Shown here piece after piece: positions 1 to 10,292 of a stretch of DNA of 64,000 nt. Every line of letters starts with the position of its first letter. Within the stretch, counting starts at the first letter, position 1. The notes below the pieces were generated by a model. It had not been told where the DNA came from, ran no database searches, and was given only the letters and a program-made list of their open reading frames with translations. The DNA is taken from the NCBI GenBank assembly GCA_020740775.1, contig JAHEWK010000008.1, forward strand, positions 1,364,001 to 1,428,000, read 5' to 3'. The position numbers and the translations under genes are program-made. The stretch comes from Ilyonectria destructans. Lineage: Eukaryota; Ascomycota; Sordariomycetes; Hypocreales; Nectriaceae.

Positions 1-449
1 GTCCAAAATATAACTGGGCTGGTTGGACGACCACCTCAAACTGGGACAGCCCAGTCATCAGGATATTGGGCTCAGTTTGACACTCCAGGAGGAGGACAAA
101 AAGCAAACCAGCGGTGTGCGAGAAACCATTTTTTAAAGAACTTCTCCACATTTCTAGAGGCCTACTGCATCTCTCAGCTTACCACACACGTCGGCACACT
201 CGTGCATTCTGCGGGTGCCCACCAACAGGCCTCCTGCATGAGGATGGTACCCTCCCTTGCTTCCTCGACCTGGACGAGTGCGCTCAATAGATGAAGTTGA
301 TTGGATGCCTTATTATTTGGAAAGAGGAAAGGAAAAATTGGACTATTAAATGTCGCCCGGTGGACGATTATGAGAAGCAACTTTTGGCGTCAGTCCCATT
401 GTAAAAAGTTGTGGGCTCGCACACTCTCACTAACCTTAGTGCTTCAATT
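1..449. other. intergenic, no gene recognised
   Basis: I see no convincing coding frame. The short open frames here lack codon structure or any recognisable motif. Confidence 0.5.
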
Positions 450-892
450 ATAGGGTCACCAGTTGTCTGGCTCCGAAAGTTCAACTTTGACGAGAAGGTG
501 GATTCGCTGAAAAGGCGCGAGATTGCCTATGAAGCTCGCGGTGATCCACAGGTGCAGACGCTCCGAAAACTCGGGTAAGAGTCCCATGCTAATACTAGCT
601 CAAATGATATTGCAAATACTTTTCGGACCGTCACGCATCTTGTTGGAAGACTTGCAGAGTATGTTCGTGTGGAAAAGCAACTGGTTGAGGCTTCGGGCCG
701 TCTTGGATATTTAATAAGAAGCTTATGATGTTGATTTGGGGAAGGTACCTGCTTGCGTTCCACCCCTAGAGAGGGATGAACGGACTCATTTTGGTGAGAC
801 ATGCACCGTAGTCAAAGATGGCTTCTCGACCAGTTTGTGCAGTCAGCACATCCTCGGGTGCTTGTCGGACAATCCAACCAGGTGAAGCTTGT
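450..892 (+). pseudogene. possible degraded gene fragment of unknown family
   Basis: A segment after an intron-like acceptor (…ATTATAG, ending near 449) reads as a charged, soluble-looking peptide up to about 576. It is followed by an intron-like string (GTAAGAG, a branch-like GCTAATAC, then TAG) of only about 25 nt, too short for a normal intron. Coding-looking sequence resumes at about 602 to 716 and again, one frame over, at about 720 to 889. No start codon, no single frame and no motif I recognise. I read it as a decayed gene, but a real multi-exon gene with unusual introns cannot be excluded. Confidence 0.3.
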
Positions 893-1068
893 CTCATGAA
901 TGCAATACACTGAAGCCACGTATCTCCTGCAATGACGCCGAGGCAGATCTCACAAGATTCGACGCAGGGTAAACTGGAGTGAGGTTGGTTGGACCGGTGA
1001 GGCGTAGTCTGGAAATGCGGCGCACTTCTAGGCATAGGGTGAGGGTGATAAGGCTATCAGGCAGAATA

Positions 1069-1122
1069 AGGCAAACAGGCAAAGCAAGGCAAACAGGCAG
1101 AGCAAGGCAAACAGGCAGAGCA
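1069..1122. repeat. 18-bp tandem repeat, three copies
   Basis: Three consecutive 18-bp units (AGGCAAACAGGCARAGCA) at 1069-1086, 1087-1104 and 1105-1122, preceded by more degenerate partial copies from about 1050. The array lies about 170 bp upstream of the start codon at 1293, so it is in the promoter or 5' UTR of that gene. Confidence 0.85.
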
Positions 1123-1292
1123 AGCCATGCAGTAATGCAACCTTCCCCGCTTCCGTCAATCTACTAAGTACTGACTCCTGTCCGCTATACTTTCACATGC
1201 ATTTTCCATTAGGCCACGCAAGTCTTTTCACCATCATCCTTCCCGTGCCTCTAACGACACATTTTCCCAGACAACCCCGTCAAACCATCAAA

Positions 1293-4206
1293 ATGGAAGG
1301 TTTCGGCGCTGCTGCAGGCTTGCTACAGGTCCTCGAGTATCTTATGCGCCTCTCGAGCGAAGTACGTTCAGTCTACAAGGAGATCAAGTACATAAAACAG
1401 ACTACCGACGACTTCGACAACGATACACGACTAATGGGAATAACCCTGGCCGCGATCAACAGCGAGCTTCAGACCGCCAGGAGCTCAAATTCTGGCCTCC
1501 CGGACTGGCTGAACATGAAGGAACTCCAAATTGCCTTCGACAACGCAAACAGAACGCTCTTGAGCTTGAAGGAGATCCTGGTTGACATAAAAGAACAAAA
1601 TAAGCTTCGTCAGGCAGGCCCAGTTGCTCAGATCCAGATGTATCGCGATTGGAAAACATATGCCCCCAAAATCAACCATCATCAATCCCGTATTGCCGTA
1701 TTCGTGAAAATGATGAAAATTCCAATGATGTTTTTGAATATGTGAGTCTATTGTCCCCTTTGGAAGCACAGAGCTGTCACAATGTCGCCGTTCTATTGCG
1801 AGTAAATAAGCACTGATAATACCTAGGCACAATACCACCAACGTGGCCCACTCGATGGTCCAAGACCACCAGGCTCAGCTCACGCTCCTCAGGACCGATA
1901 TTGCTGGTTTGAAGAACTCTATTGATAATCTTCGATCTCATGCGTTGATGGTCTGTGATGACACAAAGAAGATGAGCGAAGCGGCGTTGAGAGGCCAGTC
2001 AGTAGAAGTCGCAGTGCATGATGCAGAGGAGCAAGTCGAGGTAGCTAGCAAAATCCTGCAAAGCGCCACGACTGCCGAAGCAACCATCGCAAGTGGCACT
2101 ACAGTGGGATCTCGTACAATCTATCAACGGCACCGCAATTCTGATGAATCAGAAGCGACCCAAGCCCCCCGACCCACGGTTTACAACGCTGCCATAGAGA
2201 TAGAAGCAAGCATCTCTCTGATAGGTTTGCCGTTGTCCGACCGAGAACGCAATAAGATCACTAGTTGGAGAGACAGTGTGATTAAAGACCCGTCCAGTCG
2301 TCCAGACTCAAAGGAAATTCCCTCCCTGATAGCTGAAATTGCACAACATCGCAGTCAAACAAGTAAGCCTCAGTCACTATTCACCAAGAACAGAGGGTTG
2401 ACATTTAAATCAACAGCATCGACCTTTAAATCATCGAGCGCAAAATTGGCACTTTCCGAGCCGGAAACCCTGCATTTGTTGGATGAGACCAGTGAGACGA
2501 AATTCGGCCTTGAAATGGGCATGGGCCTCACTCCCTCCGATCTGAAGGAAATTTCTTCTGCTGCAGTTGAAAAAATTAGATCTAAAGGGAAAGATTCGGT
2601 TGTTCTTAAAAAAATGAGGAAGCTCAGATGCCAAGTACTACAAGTACGACAAGTCGACGACCACGATATCCCCACGATCTCGAAAGCCGAGCATGCATAC
2701 GAATTTCTCGACGCGATCTTCCAAACAAACACATCGCCACCCACAGATGATTCAAGGAAATTGAAACGATTTGATTTGTCTCCATCGTTGATGGAAGCTC
2801 GATATATTCTGGCAAAAATCTTCTATCACAAAGGCAATCTTGTCTCAGCAGCCCCACTTCTGATCATATTCGCCAAGAGTGAGATGATTAGAATTTTGTC
2901 ATTGGGAGATCAGAAAATGTCCAGAAACCCCCCGCAGCATACTTGTCGACCTGAAACTGAGCGCATGCTTCTTTGTGGGAAGTTATTGTGTCAACTGGAT
3001 CCCTTTTCATTCCGAGGTCCAAGAAGTTTTGTATGCTTGGAATGCAGAGGCAAGTGTGCATGGCCTTACTTGCCCATGGTGTTTGCGTACTTGGCATTGC
3101 ACAAATTCTCTCATGGTGCCATGAAGCTGCCAAAAGATTTCACGACTTATGCTCGTGTAGCTGTTTCTGGATTCTTTTCGGTCGTTGATACCATGGTCGA
3201 GGATATGTTTGGGACCCTCGCCGTAGCCTGCGCAGTCCAGAAAATGATGAAAGACAGAGACAAGTCATTTCACGTCGAAAGTGTCCCAATGGGAATCGAT
3301 ATGGATTGGAAAGGATCCATTACCTACTTTGTAAGTCAACAATCGTTGATGGCCTCGTTAGCCAGAACGAACCCTGAGGAATCAGCAAATTTGGGAATCG
3401 AGCTGCTTTCCAAGAGCTACCGCAGAATCAACGCCGATCAAGAAATACGGGACGGAACAACTGAGCCAGAACTGTATCAGTGTATCCGGAGAATGCTGGT
3501 TAAGAATGGTGGCAAGCTCTGGATGCAGACAACCTGTCAAACCACCTGCACACACTCCCCGTTCCCTGTGCTCGAGTACATGGCTACTTGCACCCCAGTC
3601 CTCCAATGTGGAGTCTTCGGTGCGGCGGAGGAGATTGAATATCTCCTGGATTCAAACATTTCGGAGAATCCGTCATTCAATTGGACACCGAAGGAGCTCA
3701 CTCATCTAATCCGGATCGCAATAAATGCTGGCAATCCCATGGCCGTTGCAGTTCTTATACGAAGCCAAATACAGAGCCACAAGCCTATGGATTGGGCATA
3801 TATCTGTCTGCACGTCTTGCTGGATCATAAAGACATACTGCAAGGAGGTAGGGAGAAAGAGCTCAATCCTGCACGCTGGAAAGCCGTCGAAACCGCTATC
3901 CGGTGTATACCTCGACTGCCTATTGTCGGAAGAGTAAAGTTTAGAATGATTCTGGACAAATACTCGCTGGTACTGATAGTGATATACGTGGTGGAATTAT
4001 ACATCACTCTCTGGTGCATTACTATTCTAGCGCGGAAACCTAATGCAGTTCGTCTTTGGCAGAGCCGAGTGCAACTACGAAGGGCTAGAATTAGGCAGCG
4101 ATTACTCAGTCGGACTTGCCAAAGCCTAGTGGTCCATTCGAAAGTAAGACAAGGAGCAATTCTGAAAAGAAGGAAAACAAGGGTAATGATTAAGGCAGCT
4201 TGTTAA
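1293..4206 (+). CDS. large protein with fungal STAND-type N-terminal domain (function unknown)
   Basis: Two exons, 1293-1741 and 1827-4206, joined by an 85-nt intron with a GTGAGT donor, a CTGATAA branch-like site and a CCTAG acceptor. The join keeps phase and gives about 942 aa. The first 100 residues are a helical segment beginning MEGFGAAAGLLQVLEYL, the pattern of the 'fungal N-terminal domain' (PF17111-like) found at the front of many fungal NLR/STAND and ankyrin proteins. A coiled-coil-like stretch follows at about residues 150-240. No NB-ARC/NACHT Walker motifs are visible. The middle carries helical, TPR-like segments. Near the C-terminus (about 3955-4030) is a strongly hydrophobic run, then an Arg-rich tail; that tail could be an unspliced intron or read-through. 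Function unknown; membership of the allorecognition/immunity-type repertoire is inferred from the N-terminal domain only. Confidence 0.75.
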
Positions 4207-4593
4207 GTAGAGGGTGGGTTTAATAAAAATACCTAGCATAATTGCCACGAGAATTTACTTCGATTTCTGAATCCTCTACTGATTAGGTGTAATCCTGCCC
4301 TCTGATTGTGTAGCCTTTATGTCAGCGTTTAATAACTTAGAACATCGCTTAGCATTATAGGATTCAAGCTGGTGCCCGGTGTCTGAGGCGCGTTGCTTCT
4401 CAGACGGATATAGTCTTAGACCTCGAGAAGAATATCATCGACCCACTCCCGACGGTAAACACAAAGTGAATAGACGATAGTGATCAAGGTGGTTATGTCG
4501 CCTTTCAGTAACGTCGTCGCAGACTTGTTCGCTTTTCTACTTCAGTCTAGGTACCTGATGGACGCCCGGAGTGATTTCTCCTTCTTGGCGCAG
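4207..4593. other. intergenic / unresolved 5' region of the next gene
   Basis: No clear exon. Acceptor-like sites (…CAGTCTAG near 4550 and …TTGGCGCAG ending at 4593) hint that an upstream exon of the following gene is missing or lies somewhere here. Confidence 0.4.
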
Positions 4594-5342
4594 CAATACA
4601 GTCATGGGCGGAGAGCCACGAGATAAAAGAATGGAATGGGGCAGAAGAGTTGAGGATACTCCAGAGGATCGCCGCCCGATCACGCGAAGCAGTCCTCATG
4701 AACCTGATAGAGCCAGCCTGGAACGCACGCGTGCACGAACCGCTGTTGGATATCGCACTGGAGCCATTTGGTGACGATGTCTCGCACTGGGACGTAACGC
4801 GGGCCTCTATCAACAAGCCATATCTGGGCAAGCACAGCTCGGGCATCGATTTGCAGGCTAAAATGGTAGATTTCTGCACCACGTTAGGGGGGAAATCCAT
4901 GACAAAGGCAGTGTGGAAGCGACTCCAGACAGCCAGCGATAGCCACTCCATCAACCACTCATCTACCTCGCCACTTCGCGAACACCCCATCGCGGTGAGC
5001 ATCGAGACAAAGGCACCCGGCGGTTCTATGGACGAGGCGAAGGCGCAGTTGTCCGTGTGGGTGACGTCTCATCTCAAGCGCCTGCGCACGCTCTCAGGTA
5101 CATCCAAGAATTCAAACACGGTTGCCATTACTCTACCTGTAGTCGAAGTCCACGGGAGCGAGTGGTCACTGTTGTTCCTCAAGGACGGCGACGAAGACAT
5201 CCAGCTAATCCAGACCGCCAAGATTGGCGACACCAAGACAATTGTCGGATGCTATCAGGTTGTTGCGTTTTTGCGGCATCTTGGATTCTGGGCCAAAACA
5301 GTGTATAGGCACTGGCTCAATGACTGCGTGTTGGCTGCCTGA
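4594..5342 (+). CDS. PD-(D/E)XK nuclease-like protein (PDDEXK_12 type), 5' end unresolved
   Basis: The open frame runs from an in-frame stop at 4572 to 5342 but has no ATG at a sensible start, so I begin it at a plausible splice acceptor (AG at 4592-4593). The protein resembles the fungal PD-(D/E)XK nuclease-like family (PF20516). It has a helical segment 'SREAVLMNLIEPAWNARVHEPLL', the first catalytic-type Asp in KMVDFC, then HPIAVSIETKAPGG with the E-x-K pair, a following helix EAKAQLSVWV, and a β-sheet C-terminal half ending WLNDCVLAA. Full-length members carry another 100-200 residues at the N-terminus, so this is either a multi-exon gene whose 5' exons I cannot place or a 5'-truncated remnant. 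The family is abundant and poorly characterised in Sordariomycetes. Confidence 0.65.
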
Positions 5343-6411
5343 TACTGCATAGCTTGGAATGGAGGCACTTGTGTTATATGAGGGAATAAGACGGCGCATT
5401 TAAACTTGTTTGGAGTATTGGGATATTGGAATACAGCGATGAAATGATACTCTGAGATGGCAGTAGAGTACAGAATATTAGTTCAGAGAAACTGCAGCAA
5501 TGTGTTCACGATTGTAGGGGCCAAACAGTATTTGAGGTTCGGTTACAGACGCTGTTGTGATCTTGCAGCAAGGTACCACCAGTAGGCGAGGGTGGAAGCG
5601 ACATTAGTGGATGTGATTTCAGGAATCGAAGTCCGGATGGAGGAAAGCAGCGGTAATCGTCTTCCGATGCTCAATCTCCACTGCTACTCTCCTAGCTATA
5701 GAGGGTTTCTATCCTTGCGAGAAGGCAGCAGGGTGGCTAGCATCGAGGAATCAGTATATAGTCATTAAGCCGATTGGCAAGAGCTCCTTCGTCACGACGA
5801 GATAATTCACGACCGCCGGGTTATGCATGCATGGAGAAGACTCTGCAGATAAAATGATCGAGGTGGCATAAATGATCACTGGTTTGTGTACCGTCTTTCG
5901 ATAGCTCGACATTAACAAATTGACAGCTCTTGTTAAATATGAGTTGCATTCCTGAGGAAGCCGGCCGTAGTCCGTTAAGAAATTGCATCTACAAAAACTC
6001 AGCTACGGTGGATGTCTTGATCGATGCAGCATCGATGACATCATCGGGATGATTGGACATAATCTCCCCCATTCAGAGACCCCAGAAGCTTGCGTGGCTT
6101 CCGAGTGTTCAATAGAAGGATGAGCAGTAAGTAGGAAATGGCAAGGGACAAACCAGAAGAGCTCGCTTCTGCAGCACAAATACTTGTCGAGTGCTAAAAT
6201 GACAATGGGCCACCACACACACACAAAAGATTCCGCCTATCAGCAAAAGCTTAACTGCAGCTGCCCGCGCGTCGACGAGACCAACGCAACCGAGAGATTT
6301 TCGAAGGAACACGGGTCCTTTTGCAGTCGCAGGCGAACCCCGCGTTGAGAAGGTCGGCTTCCTCAGACTCACCGCCGCCGAAGGAGCGTTGAATTCTTCC
6401 AGCAGATTGCA
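5343..6411. other. intergenic, no gene recognised
   Basis: AT-leaning spacer without supported coding frames. It includes the presumed promoter of the F-box gene starting at 6412. Confidence 0.5.
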
Positions 6412-8138
6412 ATGGGAACCCGAGGCCTTGAGATAGTGCGCTTCCACGGGCGGTACTACATTCGCTATCACCAGTACGACAGCTATTTTGAGGGTCTCGG
6501 CGCCAGAATCGTCGGGAGAGTCCCTACGAACCCTAAGCGCTATCAGGGTACGCCGTGAAGAACAATCCGTGCCTTGCAGTATGCTGACGATTCGCAGTAT
6601 GGCTCCAGTCGATGCGAGCGCACTATGCTGCCAAAGAACGCGACCTCGAAAGAAATATCCACGAGATCCGTGACGGTTTCGAACCCAACTGTTTGCAGCT
6701 TAATGAGTTCATGGCACTTCCTACGGAGCTTCCGCGGCTGAGCGGCTACGACGCCGAGTGCTTTTACATCACCAATCTCGACCATGAAGTCCTCACCATA
6801 AACCACAGCATACACTGGAAGCTGGATAGTATCCCGCGCCAGGACGAACTCTGGCTTCGTGCCATTTCAGAAAGCATCTATCTGGGCAAGCCCACCATCT
6901 CCCCCGATATTTGCCCCGAAGAGCACATGGCCTCGCTAGCTTTGGAGCTGCCAGAGCCGAACCCGGTGATCGGATATAAAGTCCGCTTCGTAACCCCGAG
7001 GACGAACATCATAGAGGCACAAAAAGTGTTTTTCACACACGTTCTAGCTAAGACCCTTGTTGAATTTAAGGACGACATCGTTAGGTTTGGGAGGGAGTGG
7101 AGCCCGGACTCGTTTCCTTTTCGCGAGCTGGCCTTTGCCCTTGTGTCGATTGCGTCTGGCCAGGTCAAATTCCATTCCTTTCCCGCTCAGCTGCGTAAGC
7201 GTCGACCTCGAGGTGAGTCACCTGGGTGGCTGAACGAAGAGTGGGTTGGCGATAGCGCCCCGCTGCTAGAGTTTGGCTCTATGTCTCATCGACCGGGCGA
7301 GCGTCCAGGGGTGTCGCCCACGGAGACTATGTATTGGCTCGAGGACGTGCTTGTCAGCCTTGTGTTGGTGATTGACGGCGAGGCCCTCACTCAGGCTGTC
7401 ACTCGTGGCATCGAACAGGGACGCACTAACTTTCAGATCGTCATCCTGTCGCTCTTTGAAGCAACCTTTGCGGAGGTCTCCTTTGGCGATGACGGGGAGC
7501 CATTCGTTGAGGCTAGCGATCCTATTTATCTCTCGCCTCTGCGTCCAGAGTATTGTTTGAGCACACACCCGCGCGAGCGACCAGTGCTGAAGCCCGAGAT
7601 GAAATTCCAGACTCAGCGCGGTGAGCGCATCATGCAGTCGAACTGCACGGGGACCGCGCGAAAACTACGAAGACTGTTCCCCGGACTCGCTGCACTCGTC
7701 AATGTCTTCGACGCCGCCGCGAGCCGCCGCGCAGCATCCAAATCGGCAGGCATTCTTCCGCCGGAGTTGTATGGACGGATTCTGGACTTTGTTGACTACG
7801 ATACGTGGAAGACCTGCTTGGCCGTATCGCCAGCGTTTCGTTCTTCTTGTCTTTCCAAGTATAGACTTGACGATCGGGTGAGGATTGTGGCAGGCCCCTT
7901 TGTGAGGCTGCGATCGTATCGCGACGGGAGTCTGCTCTCGTTCGATTTTGAAGACATGCAAACGGGCAAGATCCGTCCAGTGATGCAGATATATTCGCGT
8001 TGGCATCCGACGGAAAGGTGTAAGTGGATGCCGCTCATCGGCAGTGACCGGAAAGCGCTCATGTTAGACGTGGCCATCCAGTTTGAGCCGGCTGGGAACT
8101 TGCCAATGGAGGCTAGTAGCGATGATGAGTCTGTATGA
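6412..8138 (+). CDS. F-box-like domain protein, fungal lineage-specific family
   Basis: Two exons, 6412-6547 and 6598-8138 (intron GTACGC…TTCGCAG, 50 nt, with GCTGAC branch), about 558 aa. Exon 1 gives the family's typical opening: MGTRGLEIVRF, then GRYYIRYHQYDSYFEGLG, continuing into the WLQSMRAHYAAKE helix; this supports both the start and the splice. The C-terminal third contains an F-box-like helix pair, ILPPELYGRILDFV…TWKTCLAVSPAFR (about residues 430-465). F-box proteins recruit substrates to SCF ubiquitin ligases via Skp1; that role is family knowledge and not shown here. An acidic tail ends the protein. One of three F-box-type genes in the window. Confidence 0.85.
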
Positions 8139-8651
8139 GGTCCTCGGGCTCGCATACAGTATTTAAACCGCAAGAGATGTTTCCACGCAAGCTTCCGAAT
8201 AGCACTTTGGACAATCTCAATAGCATGCCCTTGGCCATCGATGCCATAAAAGTAAACCACCCTGAAAACCACCATAGCCATCTTTGTCCCTCAAGGCTCT
8301 TTTGGGCAAACCGCGACCGGTTTGCCTGTCCTGTACCAAGACAGGAAATCGGTCCCGTTTCTAGACAAGAATTGATGGTAGAAATATAATGGCTTTGGTT
8401 ACGGACCCCCCAACTTTATTCTCTTTTAATCATCGTGATAGTTGAGTCTTTTGTCCAACCAACGTTTTTGCGCCCGGCCCATGAGCCAAATACGCCACTA
8501 TCACTATGACCACAAACGCGAAGCAGCACATGATTGTGATAGATGTGGGATAATTAGTAAAGAGCTTCAGCCTACGGAATGAAGAACGAGACAGTTTAAT
8601 ACACGGCGCTTAGAATACAGAAATATGCTTCTATAATTCGGCCGCATAGAA
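8139..8651. other. convergent intergenic spacer
   Basis: Lies between two convergent F-box genes. AT-rich in the second half. Presumably carries both 3' UTRs; no gene seen. Confidence 0.5.
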
Positions 8652-9880
8652 CTACTTTTTGTACCACAGATTAACCCTCTTCTTTTCAGTTCCGTCCACC
8701 CGAACATCATTTGGGTACATTTCTTCGAGAATCTGCCAGACCCGTCGACGATTCTGAAAGCCCCGGGGAACATCCAACCCCACTCGGCTGTACGGTCTCG
8801 GTAAGGGAGGATCGACATGCTCGTCGTATATCTCTACGGGAGCCATGACCTGCCGCGTGATCTTTTCCCAGTCCGACCCCAGAGAACCTCCCCGGGCGTC
8901 TTCTCCACCAGGGTGCAGTTTGGAATTGACCATTGCAAAGTCAAGATCCCAAAGAAATGGAATCTGTAAAAAGAGTTCTCGCCAATACCTCTGATCGACT
9001 AGATAAGTGCACTCTAAAGGCATTGGCTGGCATAAAACAAACCCCAAGATATGATCCTTGATCTCTTGAGGAAAAGCATCAAACTTGTCCATAAATACAG
9101 AGGAAGCAGTTTGAGCATGACCACGTTCTTCAATATTTGAAAGGAGAAGCGCGGTCAAATCGGGAATGTATTCCGGATCAACATTCCACTAGTACATCCG
9201 TCAGTCTCAGAAGGGGTGATAAGGGCTCATATACTCACCCAAGCATCGCCAAAAAGAGATTCCTCATCATCTGAGTCTACCTCCTGTCCACCCAAGGCCC
9301 AAGGGTGGACAAAATACCGCCTCGTTCCCAGTTCAACTGGGCCTGATGATGGCCGGCTTTCAGGAGGGGCCTCGGGGATCCAGGGAATAAATGGTCCACT
9401 TGTAATACCCGGCCATTTGGGCAGCGGAGTGTTTCCAGTCTTTGTACAGCGTCGCTCCAGGGTCGACCAAAGGTCCGCAAGTGATCGGATCTGAGCCTGT
9501 AGAGATCGCTTCATGACCAGGTTGGCTATCCGGAAACAGGCTGAATGTATTGCAATGTAATAACCGACTTCGCCTGGCAGCGTGGGATCCTCGTTTTGGG
9601 ACACAACGAATCCAGGCTTGTGTCGAAATGATACACTTGGAAAGGCCCTGACGGAGGTGTCATCAACAGCATCACAACTAACAGAGTCATCCGTCACAGT
9701 CCTCGGGCCAGAAACATCGTGAAATCGGCACCAATGAGGGCCTGATAGAACGACATTGGCTTGTTTCCACAGCTTATCGTACCAACGAGTAGGAGCTTGT
9801 CCATCGTCGTCGCGGTAGCACATTTCATCCAACCGCATCCCGCATATTGTGCAATCGCAACACTCCAGTGAACTAGCCAT
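8652..9880 (-). CDS. F-box-like protein with N-terminal Cys/His-rich segment
   Basis: Minus strand, exon 1 9239-9880 and exon 2 8652-9188. The intron (GTGAGT…TACTAG, 50 nt) keeps phase and joins DAW to WNVDPEYIPDL. The product is about 392 aa. The N-terminus has a metal-binding-like spacing (CCDCTICG…C, then a WCRFHD segment) typical of a fungal F-box family. The F-box-like motif (FDAFPQEIKDHILGFVL) is at about residue 240. The rest resembles no enzyme. An LTR retrotransposon sits 23 bp upstream of the ATG, so the native promoter and most of the 5' UTR are displaced by more than 5 kb. The reading frame itself looks intact. Confidence 0.8.
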
Positions 9881-9898
9881 GTCTTCGGGTCATTGAAG

Positions 9899-9903
9899 CA
9901 AGG
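9899..9903. repeat. target site duplication, left copy (CAAGG)
   Basis: The five bases CAAGG directly precede the left LTR and are repeated directly after the right LTR (15519-15523), as expected for retroviral-type integration. Confidence 0.9.
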
Positions 9904-10119
9904 TGTAACGGGTCAGGCCCACTTGGCTGGCGGCTCTGCCGCCAAGCCCGAATTCTTCTCCACAGCGCCATCGAGTTGATTCTCGAATCTTCTATATTAA
10001 AGAAGATATAACGCGTCTTCACGCACCCAGTTTGTATTTAGAGTCTTTCCTTTCTTCATCTTGAAAGTAAACAGCATAGGGACTAGTTAGTTGAATCAAC
10101 TCACTAGAGGCCTTTCACA
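9904..10119 (+). repeat. 5' LTR (216 bp)
   Basis: TG…CA ends; matches 15303-15518 base for base as far as I can read. It holds a TATATTAAAG box-like stretch near 9990. The likely transcript start is around 10058, inferred from the primer-site complementarity. Confidence 0.95.
10058..10069 (+). promoter_or_regulatory. presumed RNA 5' end / self-primer segment inside the LTR
   Basis: The 12 bases ATCTTGAAAGTA here are the exact reverse complement of the 12 bases immediately after the LTR (10120-10131). By analogy with Tf1, the element's mRNA would start at or very near this point and fold back to prime reverse transcription. Confidence 0.6.
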
Positions 10120-10131
10120 TACTTTCAAGAT
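10120..10131 (+). promoter_or_regulatory. primer-binding site, self-priming type
   Basis: TACTTTCAAGAT starts at the first base after the LTR. It does not begin with the TGG typical of tRNA primer sites but pairs perfectly with LTR bases 10058-10069. A 7-bp stem (ACTTCAG/CTGAAGT, 10133-10139 with 10147-10153) follows at once, reminiscent of the stem near the Tf1 primer site. Confidence 0.7.
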
Positions 10132-10200
10132 CACTTCAGAAATCTGCTGAAGTCCAGAAGTCAACGACTCATCCCGAGTCCAGAAGTCAAAAAGTCAGCC

Positions 10201-10245
10201 GAAGCACCCGAAGCACCCAAAGCACCCGAAGCACCCGAAGCACCC
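10201..10245 (+). repeat. 9-bp tandem repeat in element leader
   Basis: Five 9-bp units of GAAGCACCC (the third is AAAGCACCC) lie between the primer site and gag, in the untranslated leader. Possibly part of packaging or expression signals; no direct evidence. Confidence 0.85.
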
Positions 10246-10292
10246 GGAGTTAAGAAGTTAGAAGCACCAGAAGCCACAAGCGAAGAAGAATA

